From: Halorhabdus sp. CBA1104
GTDB lineage: Archaea; Halobacteriota; Halobacteria; Halobacteriales; Haloarculaceae
DNA length: 64,000 nucleotides
Direction of reading: 5' to 3'
NCBI RefSeq assembly: GCF_009690625.1
Contig: NZ_CP033878.1
Coordinates: 2,564,396-2,628,395, forward strand
The notes below the pieces were generated by a model, which saw nothing but the letters and a program-made list of their open reading frames with translations, ran no database searches and was not told the DNA's origin. Positions 17,455 to 26,989 of the stretch are shown here, one piece after another. How positions within the stretch are numbered: position 1 is the first letter of the stretch; each line of letters starts with the position of its first letter. A program made the position numbers and the translations under genes.

Positions 17455-18489
17455 CTACGCTCGCCCCGAGCTGACGACATCGCTCTCGGCGGCCATCTCG
17501 GATATCGGCGTCCGTTCGACGACCCGTCCGTCCACGGTCGGGTACTGCTCGACGACCTCTCCCTCATTGATCTCGCCTTCGTCGATCATCTCCTCTAAGA
17601 GCCACCAGGCGACCTCGACGTGCTCGGATTTGACGACGTAGTAGTCTTCGGGGACGCCCAACTCCTCGAAGCGGTCCGGATCGGCCCACGTCTTCCCGTA
17701 GACGAGCGTCCCGTCGTCGGTGATCTCATCGAAGGGCCGCCGGACGTTTTTGGCCATCCGTTTCAGGCGATTGCGGTGCTGGGCAGCGTCTTTGAACACC
17801 GACGTACAGAAGTAGACTTTCGGGTGTTTCGCCATCGAGTCAAGGACGTCGTGGCTGCCCTCGACCGCGCTCATGTGGTCCTCTTTGAGGTCGTAACCTT
17901 TCTCTTGCATCCGCCGGAAGTTGCCCTGGCTCATCTCGAACTCGTTGACGTTGACGAACTCGGCGGCCCCTTCCTCGACGAACGTGACGAACTCGTCTTC
18001 CGGCCGGATGCCCGGAATCTCGAAGGCCGGGGTGAGTCCCTCCTCACGGGCGATATAGAGGATGTCCTCCCACTCGGTGCCGTGGAGGTCTCCCCACATG
18101 TCCAGGGGCGGGTGGAATCGTATCTCGTCGAGTCCGGCCTCGGCGAGCCGGCGCATGTTCTCTCGACCGCCGGTGATCCCCGTATAGAGGTGGATGTGGT
18201 GGTCCTCGCCGAACTCCTCCTTCAGCAGGGAGATGTACCGGCAGGTACGGTCCATGACCTCTTGGGGTTCGCCGCCAGTCAGCGACGAACCCAGTGCATC
18301 CATGCGCTTTGCTTCCTCGATGAGATCTTGGTCTTTCTCGACTTTCCGCTCGTTCGCGTAGACGTCGGTGACGTTCTTGCGGTTCTCGCCGAGCGGACAG
18401 TAGAAACAATCCCGCTGGTCACAGTAGCCATAGACGAAGATGACCATTTTGCCGCCCTTGGCACACTGTTCGCAGCCTTCCGAAATCAT
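17455..18489 (-). CDS. Radical SAM protein, COG2108-like
   Basis: A 344-residue iron-sulfur enzyme related to pyruvate formate-lyase activases. I start it at the ATG at 18489 (MISEGCEQCAKGGKM), which matches the archaeal family opening; an upstream in-frame start adds a non-homologous extension. The cluster motif reads YCDQRDCFYC, that is CX4CX2C rather than the canonical CX3CX2C. An additional CxxC pair lies at residues 6-9. Later segments SSLTGGEPQE and YTGITGG fit SAM binding. Substrate unknown. Confidence 0.8.
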   Translation of the reverse strand: MISEGCEQCAKGGKMVIFVYGYCDQRDCFYCPLGENRKNVTDVYANERKVEKDQDLIEEAKRMDALGSSLTGGEPQEVMDRTCRYISLLKEEFGEDHHIHLYTGITGGRENMRRLAEAGLDEIRFHPPLDMWGDLHGTEWEDILYIAREEGLTPAFEIPGIRPEDEFVTFVEEGAAEFVNVNEFEMSQGNFRRMQEKGYDLKEDHMSAVEGSHDVLDSMAKHPKVYFCTSVFKDAAQHRNRLKRMAKNVRRPFDEITDDGTLVYGKTWADPDRFEELGVPEDYYVVKSEHVEVAWWLLEEMIDEGEINEGEVVEQYPTVDGRVVERTPISEMAAESDVVSSGRA

Positions 18490-18612
18490 TCGCGTACCGA
18501 TAGAACGCCCGCAGCGGGTATAAGGCGTGCGACTTCCACAAGATCGACCGGTTGCGGCCTGGTCACACGGGGAACGGGCCGTCACTCAAATGCGCACTTG
18601 ACCTTTCAGTTG

Positions 18613-18621
18613 CATTATCCA
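18613..18621 (+). promoter_or_regulatory. Box A before the VWA lipoprotein gene
   Basis: GCATTATCC lies about 27 nt upstream of the ATG at 18644, in the expected position for a leaderless transcript. Confidence 0.45.
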
Positions 18622-18643
18622 CTTGGCTGTCGTATCGACGTCC

Positions 18644-20332
18644 ATGGATCAGGAGCGACGACGATTTCTTCGACTGAGCGCGATCGGTGCTGGCGTGGCG
18701 CTTGCAGGCTGTGGCGGTCACCTCAACGGGGACGAGGAGACCGACGCGCCGATCGACGACTGGCAGTACGACCCACAACCGCTGACGGAGGGCGGCGCGA
18801 GCGGGAGCAGTTTCCAGACGAATGCCGCCGAGAGTGCCGATCTCGGCTTCGCGGCTGGTGGCGCGAAAAACGTCGCTGACTTCCGGCGAAACATCGAGGC
18901 AGGCTATCTTCCCATTCCCGAGAGTCTCCCCTACGAGGGCCTGTTTTACAACTACTACTTCGATACCGGCGACTCTGGCGAGTGCTCGTCGCTGTTCTGT
19001 CCGTCCTACGCAACCGCCATTACCGAGGACCCGATCGCCGGGACCACGGACCAGTATTTCACGGTCGGGTTGCAGTCGACGCTGGACACGGATTCCTTCG
19101 AGCGCAAACAGCTCAACGTCGTCATCGTCCTGGACATCTCGGGATCGATGGAGGCCGAATTCGACCAGTACTACTACGACCGCTTTGGTAACAAACACAC
19201 CGTCGAGGATAGGGACACCCGCTCGAAGCTAGCCGTCGCCAAAGACGCCCTCCTCGCGCTGACCGAGCATCTTGAGCCGGACGATCGGCTGGGAATCGTT
19301 TTGTTCAACAACGAGGCCAGCGTCGCCAAACCGCTTCGGGACGTCGAGTCGACCGCCATGGACGCGATCCGGGGGCACATCCGCGCGGACATTCGGGCCG
19401 GCGGCGGGACGAATATCGCCGACGGGATGGGCGAGGCTGCGGCCATGCTCGGCGAGTACAGCGACGCCGACCCGACCGAAGTCGAGACCAGACAGATCGT
19501 CGTCACCGACGCGATGCCCAACCGCGGCCAGACTGGCGACCAGGCCCTGCAAGACCGTCTCGCCGGCTACGCTGCCGACGGTATCCACACGAGTTTCGTC
19601 GGCGTCGGGGTCGACTTCAACCCCGAACTCGTCGATAAAATCACGGCCGTCCGCGGCGCGAACTACCGGTCGGTCCACTCCGCGGACGCCTTCGAATCCT
19701 ACCTCGGCGAGGAGTTCGAGTACATGATGACGCCACTGGTGTACGATCTCACGGTGGAACTGGACGCTCCCGGTGCCGTGATCGACACTGTCTATGGCTC
19801 GACGGCGGCCGAGGACGCGACCGCGGACCTTCTGGAAGTCACCACGCTGTTCCCGTCGCCGACCGAGGACGGCAACACGCGTGGCGGCGTCGTCCTCGTC
19901 AAACTCGCCGGTGAGGCTCGCGGTACGGACCTGACGCTGCGGGCCTCCTGGGAGGATCGCTCGGGATCGACCGACGCCACGACGACGGCAATCGAGTTCC
20001 CCGACGAGGCCCCGGAGTCCTTCGGAAACACCGGTATCCGGAAGGCTGTCTTCCTGGCCCGGTATGCCGACCTCCTGAAAAACTGGCTGATCCACGAACG
20101 CGACCCCGCTCGGATCGAAGTGACGGCCGACGGTGCTGTCGAGGCACCGCCCGCGGACCTGCCCCGTGGCGAGTGGGAACAGCAATCCCAGCCACTGTCC
20201 GTCTCGGACCCGTACGTCTCCCGGCTCGAACGGTTCCGCGAGTACGCCAGGAGCGAAATCGATACCATCGGTGACAAGCGACTCGATCGGGAACTGGAGA
20301 CGATCGAGACAATTCTCGCCGCTGGCGAGTGA
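18644..20332 (+). CDS. Tat-exported lipoprotein with von Willebrand factor A domain
   Basis: A 562-residue protein. The N-terminus has twin arginines (MDQERRRFLRLSAIG) followed by the lipobox LAGC near residue 25, so it is probably exported folded by Tat and lipid-anchored outside. A VWA domain spans about 150-360: MIDAS residues DISGS near 163, a conserved Thr in GGGTNIADG, and the Asp in VTDAMPNRG. The C-terminal 200 residues are beta-rich and end in a helix. The ATG at 18644 is chosen because it puts the Tat motif at the extreme N-terminus. Ligand unknown. Confidence 0.85.
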   Translation: MDQERRRFLRLSAIGAGVALAGCGGHLNGDEETDAPIDDWQYDPQPLTEGGASGSSFQTNAAESADLGFAAGGAKNVADFRRNIEAGYLPIPESLPYEGLFYNYYFDTGDSGECSSLFCPSYATAITEDPIAGTTDQYFTVGLQSTLDTDSFERKQLNVVIVLDISGSMEAEFDQYYYDRFGNKHTVEDRDTRSKLAVAKDALLALTEHLEPDDRLGIVLFNNEASVAKPLRDVESTAMDAIRGHIRADIRAGGGTNIADGMGEAAAMLGEYSDADPTEVETRQIVVTDAMPNRGQTGDQALQDRLAGYAADGIHTSFVGVGVDFNPELVDKITAVRGANYRSVHSADAFESYLGEEFEYMMTPLVYDLTVELDAPGAVIDTVYGSTAAEDATADLLEVTTLFPSPTEDGNTRGGVVLVKLAGEARGTDLTLRASWEDRSGSTDATTTAIEFPDEAPESFGNTGIRKAVFLARYADLLKNWLIHERDPARIEVTADGAVEAPPADLPRGEWEQQSQPLSVSDPYVSRLERFREYARSEIDTIGDKRLDRELETIETILAAGE

Positions 20333-20391
20333 CCGGGACGGCCCTCCCGCGCCCGGAAAAGTGTTATGCGTCCGTCGCGTACCGCCGATCG

Positions 20392-21489
20392 ATGCTGCTG
20401 GTCCTCTGTGTGGACCTCGACGACGACGTCGGGCGCAAGACGGCCGTCGAAACACCCGTCGTTGGCCGAGACGCCGTCGAGGACGCGGCGGTCGCGTTGG
20501 CGACGGTCGACCCCGAGGACAGCGACTCGAACGTCCTCTTCGAGGGCGTCCACCTCTACGACGAACTGACTGCCGAGGGCAGCGAGACAGTCGAGGTCGC
20601 TGCGGTGACCGGCCGGGAGGGGGCCGACGTCGAGGCCAATCGGGCGATCGGCGCGGAGATCGATACTGTCCTCGCGCGACTCACCACCGGCGAAGACGTT
20701 CGCGCGATCGTCGTCACGGACGGTGCCCAAGACGAGAGTGTTCTGCCCGCGATTCGATCACGGATGGACATCGACGGGGTTCGTCGCGTGGTCGTCCGCC
20801 AGGCCGAGGACTTAGAATCGATGTACTACACGATCAAGCAGGTGCTCAACGATCCCGAGACGCGGGGCACGATCCTCGTTCCACTCGGCATCCTCCTGTT
20901 GATCTATCCGCTGGCAGCGCTGGCGAATACGCTGGGGATGCCGGGCGACGCCTTCGGCGTCGGCTCCGGCTTGCTCGGCCTGTATCTCCTCTCGCGTGGC
21001 TTGGGGTTAGGCGAGGCGATCGACGGTGCCGTCGAGCGCGCTCGATCGAGTCTCTATGCCGGTCGCGTGACACTGGTGACCTACGTTGTCGCACTGGCGC
21101 TGTTGGGTATCGGCGGCGCCAGCGGCCTGGAGATGCTGGATTCGGTCCGCCAGCAATCCACCGTGCTCGGCGTCGGCGAGACGATCGCGGCCGTCGTCGC
21201 CGGCTCGATCCACTGGCTGGCTGCCGCGGGGATTACCTCCAGTCTCGGCCAGGTTACCGACGAATACCTCGCCGGTGCGTTCCGTTGGCGGTACCTGAAC
21301 GCCCCCTTCTACATCCTCGCCATCGCCGGGATCGGTAACGCCGTCAGTTTCTACGTCCTCGGCGAGGTGACGCTGTCGTATCTGGCGATGATGCTGACCG
21401 CCGGGACGCTGCTGGGACTCTTTAGTACGCTTGCCTTTGCCGTCGCCGAATCTCGTCTCGGCGAGACCGAGGGGCGACCGAGTGTCTGA
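20392..21489 (+). CDS. DUF373 family membrane protein
   Basis: A 365-residue protein of the archaeal DUF373 family. Residues 1-150 form a soluble alpha/beta domain (MLLVLCVDLDDDVGRK opening, VRAIVVTDGAQDESVLPAI). This is followed by about six membrane helices from residue 160 to 360. Function is unknown in all members I know of. It starts 60 bp after the VWA lipoprotein on the same strand, so co-transcription is possible. Followed by tRNA-Arg. Confidence 0.85.
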   Translation: MLLVLCVDLDDDVGRKTAVETPVVGRDAVEDAAVALATVDPEDSDSNVLFEGVHLYDELTAEGSETVEVAAVTGREGADVEANRAIGAEIDTVLARLTTGEDVRAIVVTDGAQDESVLPAIRSRMDIDGVRRVVVRQAEDLESMYYTIKQVLNDPETRGTILVPLGILLLIYPLAALANTLGMPGDAFGVGSGLLGLYLLSRGLGLGEAIDGAVERARSSLYAGRVTLVTYVVALALLGIGGASGLEMLDSVRQQSTVLGVGETIAAVVAGSIHWLAAAGITSSLGQVTDEYLAGAFRWRYLNAPFYILAIAGIGNAVSFYVLGEVTLSYLAMMLTAGTLLGLFSTLAFAVAESRLGETEGRPSV

Positions 21490-21535
21490 CCCGAACCCGG
21501 GCGCTTTTTGTTTCTGCTCGCCACAGCACTGACGG

Positions 21536-21610
21536 GGGCACGTAGCTCAGTCCGGATAGAGCGTCGGACTTCTAATCCGACGGTCGTGGGTTCGAATCCC
21601 ACCGTGCCCG
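21536..21610 (+). tRNA. tRNA-Arg (anticodon TCT)
   Basis: A 75-nt cloverleaf. The acceptor stem GGGCACG pairs with CGTGCCC, and the D arm starts TAGCTCAGT. The anticodon stem TCGGA/TCCGA encloses CTTCTAA with anticodon TCT, and the T arm is GTGGGTTCGAATCCCAC. The discriminator is G; CCA is not encoded. Confidence 0.95.
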
Positions 21611-21723
21611 TCCACCTTTTTAGGTCGTCGCCTTTCCTCGGCCGCCGGTGGCGGCCTGCGGGAAGGCTCCTCGCAAAAACGTGGGCGAAAAACGACCCGA
21701 GCGGTCGCTTCGCTCCCGCTCGG
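21611..21723 (+). terminator. T-run and hairpin downstream of tRNA-Arg
   Basis: A five-T run (CCTTTTTAG, about 21616-21620) directly after the tRNA is a likely archaeal terminator. Further on, CCGAGCGG (21697-21704) and CCGCTCGG (21716-21723) form a perfect 8-bp stem with an 11-nt loop. Nothing else is recognised up to 21799. Confidence 0.45.
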
Positions 21724-21799
21724 TGAACCGGCTCGCGTCGCTCGCCGGACGCCTTCACCAGACAGTGAGAAACAGACTATCCAGTGGCCGGTGGACGAC

Positions 21800-22894
21800 T
21801 TATTCTTCGAACCCGTCTTCGAACCGGAAGGTCCCGTCTCGCTGGATAATCTCGCCGTCGACCTCGATGAACGAATCCTCGCTCATGTCGACGATCATGT
21901 CGACGTGGACCGCCGAATCGTTGTGTTCGTTGCCCTCGCCGACACACTCGTCGTAGGCTCGTCCGACCGCCAGGTGGACGGTATCGCCCATCTTCTCGTC
22001 GAACAGCATGTTGTAGCTGAACTCGTCGATGTCGCGGTTCATCCCGATGCCGAGTTCGCCAACGCGGCGGGCACCGTCGTCGGTCTCTAAGACTTCCGTC
22101 AGGATCTCTTCGTTCTTCTCGGCGCTGTGCTCGACGACTTCGCCGCCCTCGAAGACGAGGTGGACGCCCGTGACTTCCCGCCCCTGGTGGTAGAGTGGCT
22201 TATCGAAGAACACCTCGCCGTCGAGGCTATCGGGGACGGGCGCGGTGAAGACTTCGCCACCGGGCAGGTTCTTCTCGCCGTAGTCGTTGAGCGTCCCGTT
22301 GCCCGCGATGGACATCGTGAGATCGGTCCGATCGCCGGAGACGATCCGGACTTTTTCGGCGGGATCGAGGATTTCGGTCAACTGGGACTGGTGGTCACGG
22401 ACGTCGTCCCAGTCTTTGAGGATGGCGTCCCAGACGAAGTTCTCGTAGCCTTCGGTGCTCATCTCGGCGAGTTGGGCGTTTGCCGGCGCGGGATACTGGG
22501 TGAGACACCAGCGCTTGCCGAGGCGTTCGTTCAGCAGCGGCCGCTGGGCCTTGTCGTATTCGCTGCGGACGGACGGGTCGACGTCGCTCTCTTGGGTCAC
22601 GTTGTCGCTGGCCCGAATGGCGATGTAGGCGTCCATCTCCTCGTACAGCGCCATGACGTGACTTGGCGTCTCGAAGTCGCCGTCGTGATTCCGGAGGAAG
22701 GCCCGCCGGAACCGGGAGCCAGTTCGTTCCGAAACCACCAGCGGATGGGCACCGACGGCAGCGATTTCCTCGTGGAGCGCGGTCACCAGATCCTCGGCGA
22801 CCGGGTGGGCGTCGATGACCACGTTGTCGCCGGCCTTGAGGTCGATCGAGTGGTTACAGATGACTTGTGCCTGTTCGCGGATGCGCGGATCCAT
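21800..22894 (-). CDS. Aminopeptidase, peptidase family M29
   Basis: A 364-residue metallo-aminopeptidase of the thermophilic aminopeptidase T/AmpS family, acting on cytoplasmic peptides. Start MDPRIREQAQVICNHSIDLKAGDNV matches the family opening; an upstream in-frame extension is not family-like. Features include the segment GGEVFTAPVPDSLDGEVFFD, the VVEHSAEKNEE region, and a C-terminal half with the conserved GELGIGMN and EKMGDTVHLAVG motifs and late His/Asp ligands. It is convergent with tRNA-Arg. Confidence 0.9.
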   Translation of the reverse strand: MDPRIREQAQVICNHSIDLKAGDNVVIDAHPVAEDLVTALHEEIAAVGAHPLVVSERTGSRFRRAFLRNHDGDFETPSHVMALYEEMDAYIAIRASDNVTQESDVDPSVRSEYDKAQRPLLNERLGKRWCLTQYPAPANAQLAEMSTEGYENFVWDAILKDWDDVRDHQSQLTEILDPAEKVRIVSGDRTDLTMSIAGNGTLNDYGEKNLPGGEVFTAPVPDSLDGEVFFDKPLYHQGREVTGVHLVFEGGEVVEHSAEKNEEILTEVLETDDGARRVGELGIGMNRDIDEFSYNMLFDEKMGDTVHLAVGRAYDECVGEGNEHNDSAVHVDMIVDMSEDSFIEVDGEIIQRDGTFRFEDGFEE

Positions 22895-22965
22895 GACGCC
22901 ACTGTCTTCTCGACCGTCGGGCAAACCAGTTTCGTCCCGACGTGGGTCTCTGTCCGTCGCGGGCG

Positions 22966-23094
22966 TCAGCTGCCGCCTTTCCCGTCGCGGACGCCTTCCT
23001 TGAACCCGGTCGCGATTCGCCGGAGAAACAGGTAGACGAAGAGGACGAACCCCAGCATGACTACGACCATGCCCACCAGCACCGGATCGACCAT
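22966..23094 (-). CDS. Very small single-pass membrane protein
   Basis: A 42-residue protein (starts MVDPVLVGMVVVMLGFV). One membrane helix spans residues about 5-24 and is followed by a basic/Gly tail (LRRIATGFKEGVRDGKGG). It ends 71 bp before the M29 gene on the same strand, so it may be the first gene of that transcript. Its codon use is haloarchaeal. Unknown function; short proteins of this kind are often missed. Confidence 0.55.
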   Translation of the reverse strand: MVDPVLVGMVVVMLGFVLFVYLFLRRIATGFKEGVRDGKGGS

Positions 23095-23209
23095 GGGCGC
23101 GGGTTACACGGGGGCGATGATAGGTGTTTCGTCGGCGTGGTGGTTGGATGTGACTGCTCGGCGCCGTCCCCGGAACCTTTTCCTGGCCCCTCTCAGAACA
23201 CGAACGCGT

Positions 23210-24019
23210 ATGTCTCTGCTGCCCTCGGAGCCGGACACGTCCCCAACCGAGGAGTCCGATCCGCGCGTCATCGGGGTCGACAGCGACGCCGCCGACGATC
23301 TCATCGCGGCACTCTCCTCGGAGACGGCGCGTGCGATCCTCGCTTCCCTCCACGACGACCCCGCCCCGCCCTCGAAACTGGCCGAGGAAGTCGAGACGTC
23401 ACTCCAGAACGTCCAGTATCACCTCGAGAACCTCGCCGACGCCGGTGCCGTCGAGGTGATCGATACAGTCTACTCCGAGAAGGGGCGCGAGATGGACGTC
23501 TACGCGCCGGCCGATCGGCCGCTGGTCATCTTCGCCGGCGAGGAATCGAGAACCCCCTCGCTCAGACAGGTGCTCTCCCGATTGCTCGGCGGCGTCGGTG
23601 CGTTGGGACTTGCCAGTCTCGTCGTCCAGTCGCTGCTCGGTGACCGGGTGCCCAGATCCGGTGGCTCCCAACCCGTTGGCGACGGCGGCGTGAATGGGAC
23701 GGCGACCGCGACTGCATACGCCGATGGCGGTCACACGGTAGAGACGACCCCGATCGCCAACTCGGAGGCGGCGTCTCCGATGCCGACCGAACAAGCCATG
23801 GAGACGACGACTCCCTCCGAGACCGCAATCGAGACAGCGACCCAGACAGCTACCGACTCGCCTACGCCTGCCGAGACGGCGACGCCGACCGAGACGATAA
23901 CCGAGACGGTGACGACTGTCGCCGACCCCGGTGGCGGACTCCCGCCGGGGGTGCTCTTTTTTGCCGGCGGGCTGGCGGCGCTCGTGATCGTCACTGCCCT
24001 CTGGTATCTCTGGCGGTGA
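23210..24019 (+). CDS. Membrane-bound winged-helix transcriptional regulator
   Basis: A 269-residue protein. Residues about 25-105 form an ArsR-like winged helix (SSETARAILASLHDDP, then SLQNVQYHLENLADAGAVEV). A hydrophobic stretch around 130-145 (GVGALGLASLVVQSLLG), a long Thr/Glu/Pro-rich low-complexity segment and a C-terminal membrane helix ending LWYLWR follow. HTH domains tethered to a membrane helix are common in haloarchaea and may sense envelope signals. Target unknown. It is divergent from the 42-residue membrane protein. Confidence 0.8.
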   Translation: MSLLPSEPDTSPTEESDPRVIGVDSDAADDLIAALSSETARAILASLHDDPAPPSKLAEEVETSLQNVQYHLENLADAGAVEVIDTVYSEKGREMDVYAPADRPLVIFAGEESRTPSLRQVLSRLLGGVGALGLASLVVQSLLGDRVPRSGGSQPVGDGGVNGTATATAYADGGHTVETTPIANSEAASPMPTEQAMETTTPSETAIETATQTATDSPTPAETATPTETITETVTTVADPGGGLPPGVLFFAGGLAALVIVTALWYLWR

Positions 24020-24159
24020 CGGCTCCCGCGAGGCAGGTCTGGGCGTCGTTCCCGTTTACGGTGGCTCAAACGATTGTTTGAACGTCCGGAGGGTCTTTTG
24101 TCGCTGGTCTCTTTTCTTCGATGCGCTGACTTGCTTTGGCCCTCCCGACCACGTTCCCC

Positions 24160-24672
24160 TCATTCCATATCGACACAGCGGCGGGAGACTGACTCGCCCT
24201 CCACGTTTCGAACGTCGACCGCTATCCTCCCGTCTCTGCCCTGCAACTGCGCGTACGTCGGGGGACCACCGCGTGGATCGGCGTGGCTCCCCGGATTGAC
24301 CACCGGCAGGCCCCCGATCTCCTCGATTCCTGGCCGGTGGGTGTGGCCGACGATCGCGAGGTCGGCCTCTCGCTCTCGCCCGAGAAGCGGTAGCGTCGTC
24401 GAGTCGTGCTCGTGGCCGTGGGTAACCAGCAGCGTCCAGCCCTCCCAGTCGACGGTCCTCACCCTCGGCAACCGATCACACAGTGCCGGCGTGTCGCTGT
24501 TTCCCTGGACGGCCAGCAGCTCCTCGGCCCGTCGGTCGAAGGCATCGTGGACTGCCGGCGTCGTGAAATCGCCCGCGTGGACGACGTACTCGGCGTCTTC
24601 GAGTGTTTGGTCCGCCGATTCGGACAGCTGGGGACTGTCGGTCTCGTGGGTGTCCGCGAAGACGGCGATCAT
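24160..24672 (-). CDS. Metallophosphoesterase, YfcE/MJ0936-like
   Basis: A 170-residue calcineurin-like phosphodiesterase. The dimetal motifs appear in order: DTH (ADTHE), GDF (HAGDFTTP), GNSD, THGHEH and GHTHRP. This is the small single-domain class that cleaves phosphodiesters in vitro. It is divergent from the CDF transporter. Physiological substrate unknown. Confidence 0.85.
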   Translation of the reverse strand: MIAVFADTHETDSPQLSESADQTLEDAEYVVHAGDFTTPAVHDAFDRRAEELLAVQGNSDTPALCDRLPRVRTVDWEGWTLLVTHGHEHDSTTLPLLGREREADLAIVGHTHRPGIEEIGGLPVVNPGSHADPRGGPPTYAQLQGRDGRIAVDVRNVEGESVSRRCVDME

Positions 24673-24747
24673 AGCGGGTGATCGGGTGCAGTCCTCAAAA
24701 CCGCCCCGACCCCGACCTACTTGTGACTGCCCGGCCCAGCGTTGGGC

Positions 24748-25701
24748 ATGGCTGGTAGTCGCTCGGTCGTCATCGCCGCATTGATCGCAAACGGCGCGAT
24801 CGCGATCCTGAAGTTCGGAGCGTTTCTGTTGACCGGCAGCGCTGCGATGCTCTCAGAGACGTATCACTCGATCTCAGACACCGGCAACCAGGTCTTCCTG
24901 TTGATCGGCATTCGCTATGGTGCTCGCGAGGCCGACCGTCGCCATCCGTTCGGCTACGGGAAGGCCCAGTTCTTCTACTCGTTTCTGGTGTCGGTGTTCC
25001 TGTTTGGCATTGCCGGCTGGGAGAGCGTCAAACACGGCTACGCGAAACTAACCGAGGGGGGCCACGCAGTCGAGGCCCAAGCCCCGGAACTGTTCGGCTA
25101 CGTCATCGAGCCAGTCTACGTCAATTACGCGGTCCTGCTGGGTGCGATCGCTTTCGAGACCTACGCGTTCGTCAAAGCCTACCGGGTCATGCGCGACCAG
25201 ATCGACGAACACGGCTGGTCGGGCTTTCGTGAGGCCTTCCGGAAGACCAGTGACGTGACGACGCTGACGGCCTTGACCGAGGACACCATCGCCCTGAGTG
25301 GGGCCGGGATCGCGCTGCTCGGCATCTTCCTGTCACGACAGACCGGGATCGCGGCCTTCGACGCGGCCGCCGCACTGCTGATCGGCCTCATGCTGATGGG
25401 CTTTGCCGTCGCGCTGGCCTGGGAGAACAAACGCCTGTTGCTCGGGGAGAGTCTCCCGAAAGAAGACGAACGCGAGCTTCGCGAGATCGTCGCCGACGGC
25501 GAGGGTGTCAGCGAAATCATCGACTTCCGGACGGTGCTGTTCGGGACCGATCGGGTGCTCGTCGCGGCGGACGTGGCGTTCGATCCCGCCTTCGACACCG
25601 ACGAGATGGACGACCGGATCACCGCCATCGAGGACGCACTTGTCGCCGCCGACGAGTCGGTCAAGAAGGTCTACGTCGAACCCGAGACTCGTTCCGAGTG
25701 A
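24748..25701 (+). CDS. Cation diffusion facilitator transporter
   Basis: A 317-residue metal/proton antiporter in the cytoplasmic membrane, with six membrane helices followed by a C-terminal ferredoxin-like metal-sensing domain (from about 225). Metal-site residues are HSISD in helix 2 and TEDTIA in helix 5. The ED pattern in helix 5 differs from the HxxxD of zinc-type members and is typical of a subgroup related to SLC30A9. The metal is unknown. ATG at 24748 is preferred over a TTG two codons upstream. Confidence 0.9.
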   Translation: MAGSRSVVIAALIANGAIAILKFGAFLLTGSAAMLSETYHSISDTGNQVFLLIGIRYGAREADRRHPFGYGKAQFFYSFLVSVFLFGIAGWESVKHGYAKLTEGGHAVEAQAPELFGYVIEPVYVNYAVLLGAIAFETYAFVKAYRVMRDQIDEHGWSGFREAFRKTSDVTTLTALTEDTIALSGAGIALLGIFLSRQTGIAAFDAAAALLIGLMLMGFAVALAWENKRLLLGESLPKEDERELREIVADGEGVSEIIDFRTVLFGTDRVLVAADVAFDPAFDTDEMDDRITAIEDALVAADESVKKVYVEPETRSE

Positions 25702-25724
25702 GGAGGTCTCTCTTTCAAGCGATC

Positions 25725-26912
25725 CTAGTTTCTTCGGAACAGTTCTAGGTACGTCGGCACGTGCAACGTGGTGATCGGTGTTTTGACGCCGGGAGCAGCT
25801 ATCTGCGGTTGTAGCGTCTGTTCCGGGCCGCCTCCTTCCGTGAAGGTCACCGGGGGACCCTCCGTCGCAGTGACCGTGTTGTTCTGTTCGTCAACGGTGG
25901 TATTCAACGGAAGATATGTTTGCAGCGTCCAGTTGAAGACGAACAATGAGAGATTCCCTTCGTCGGCTCCGTTCGGGAGTTCGGATTCGTTGTATTGCAT
26001 CGTGACCGTCGCGTTCTCAATGGGGCCGTCGACGTTCGGATCGACGATCGGCGTCACCCTCCAGTCCGGGACGTCTTCGTTGTGGAGGAACGGTTCTTCG
26101 TTTCGTTCGAGGGTGATGCCATCCAAGCTGTCGACCGTTGTTGTCACGGTCAACCGGGTATCGAGACCCGTGTGGTTGACGACGACCGTGCCGATGTCAT
26201 CTCTCTCACTGACATGTTGGCCCTGTAAGTCTGCTGTCCAGGCAGGCGGCCTGACAGACTGCCCGGCCGCATCGAGTGAAAACCCGGACTGTATCTCTAT
26301 TTCTCCGTCGTGTACCGTCCCTACGAAAGCGGTATACATGAGACCTCGATCGTCCGTGACGATTCGCACATAGGGCTGGCTATCGGTCTCCGTCGAGGAG
26401 TTCACGTCTGTCTTCAGTACGTACCGCGTGTGACCGTCCCGTTCGATCACCTCGGTTACTGTGAGTGCCAGACCGACGTGTTCCAGTACAGATGCGCCTG
26501 TTGGCGTATTTTTCGTTCTCGGTCTGACCGTTCGTCGGACTACAGCGGCTTGTTCCTGATACCCATACTCTCTGTCCGCAGTCACGACGTGTGTCCGACT
26601 GACGTCGATCTCTTCGATCGGGAGGCCACTGCTGTCACCCGGAACTCTGATTCGAGTGTTTCTGACGTGTTCAATCGTGTAGCGTATATCCGCCATCGCT
26701 TCGGTATGGCCCTCTCGCAACCGCGCTGGGGAGACCCGCTCACCGATCTCGAATCGACTGTTCTCGGCACTCTCTTGCGGTGTTACGGCGGATTGCGTTC
26801 CCGTCTCGGTGGGTGTCGTTTCTGTGGCCGTTGTCGTCGTCGTCTGGATTCCGGAGCAACCGGCGAGTGCGATACAGACGATCAAAAGGACAAATATACC
26901 GGCCCGACGCAT
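25725..26912 (-). CDS. Secreted lipoprotein of unknown function
   Basis: A 395-residue protein with signal peptide and lipobox (MRRAGIFVLLIVCIALAGC), so it is probably lipid-anchored outside the cell. After a Thr-rich linker, residues about 60-290 are beta-rich and resemble haloarchaeal LolA/DUF-type lipoproteins. The region near 300-360 (NATVTMQYNESELP ... LPLNTTVDEQNNTVTA) matches a module in the large 32497-37095 protein. The promoter region is shared with the divergent helicase gene. Confidence 0.75.
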   Translation of the reverse strand: MRRAGIFVLLIVCIALAGCSGIQTTTTTATETTPTETGTQSAVTPQESAENSRFEIGERVSPARLREGHTEAMADIRYTIEHVRNTRIRVPGDSSGLPIEEIDVSRTHVVTADREYGYQEQAAVVRRTVRPRTKNTPTGASVLEHVGLALTVTEVIERDGHTRYVLKTDVNSSTETDSQPYVRIVTDDRGLMYTAFVGTVHDGEIEIQSGFSLDAAGQSVRPPAWTADLQGQHVSERDDIGTVVVNHTGLDTRLTVTTTVDSLDGITLERNEEPFLHNEDVPDWRVTPIVDPNVDGPIENATVTMQYNESELPNGADEGNLSLFVFNWTLQTYLPLNTTVDEQNNTVTATEGPPVTFTEGGGPEQTLQPQIAAPGVKTPITTLHVPTYLELFRRN

Positions 26913-26989
26913 GTAAATACAAATATACAGCTACGTTATATATCTATGGATGGCGAGCACTTTTATCCGATAGAATCGAACGGCGAGAC
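26913..26989. promoter_or_regulatory. A/T-rich divergent promoter region
   Basis: The 77 bp between the lipoprotein ATG and the helicase start contains several T/A runs (AATACAAATATACAG, then GTTATATATCTATGG). Box A candidates exist on both strands. It stands out in base composition from the coding flanks. Confidence 0.45.
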
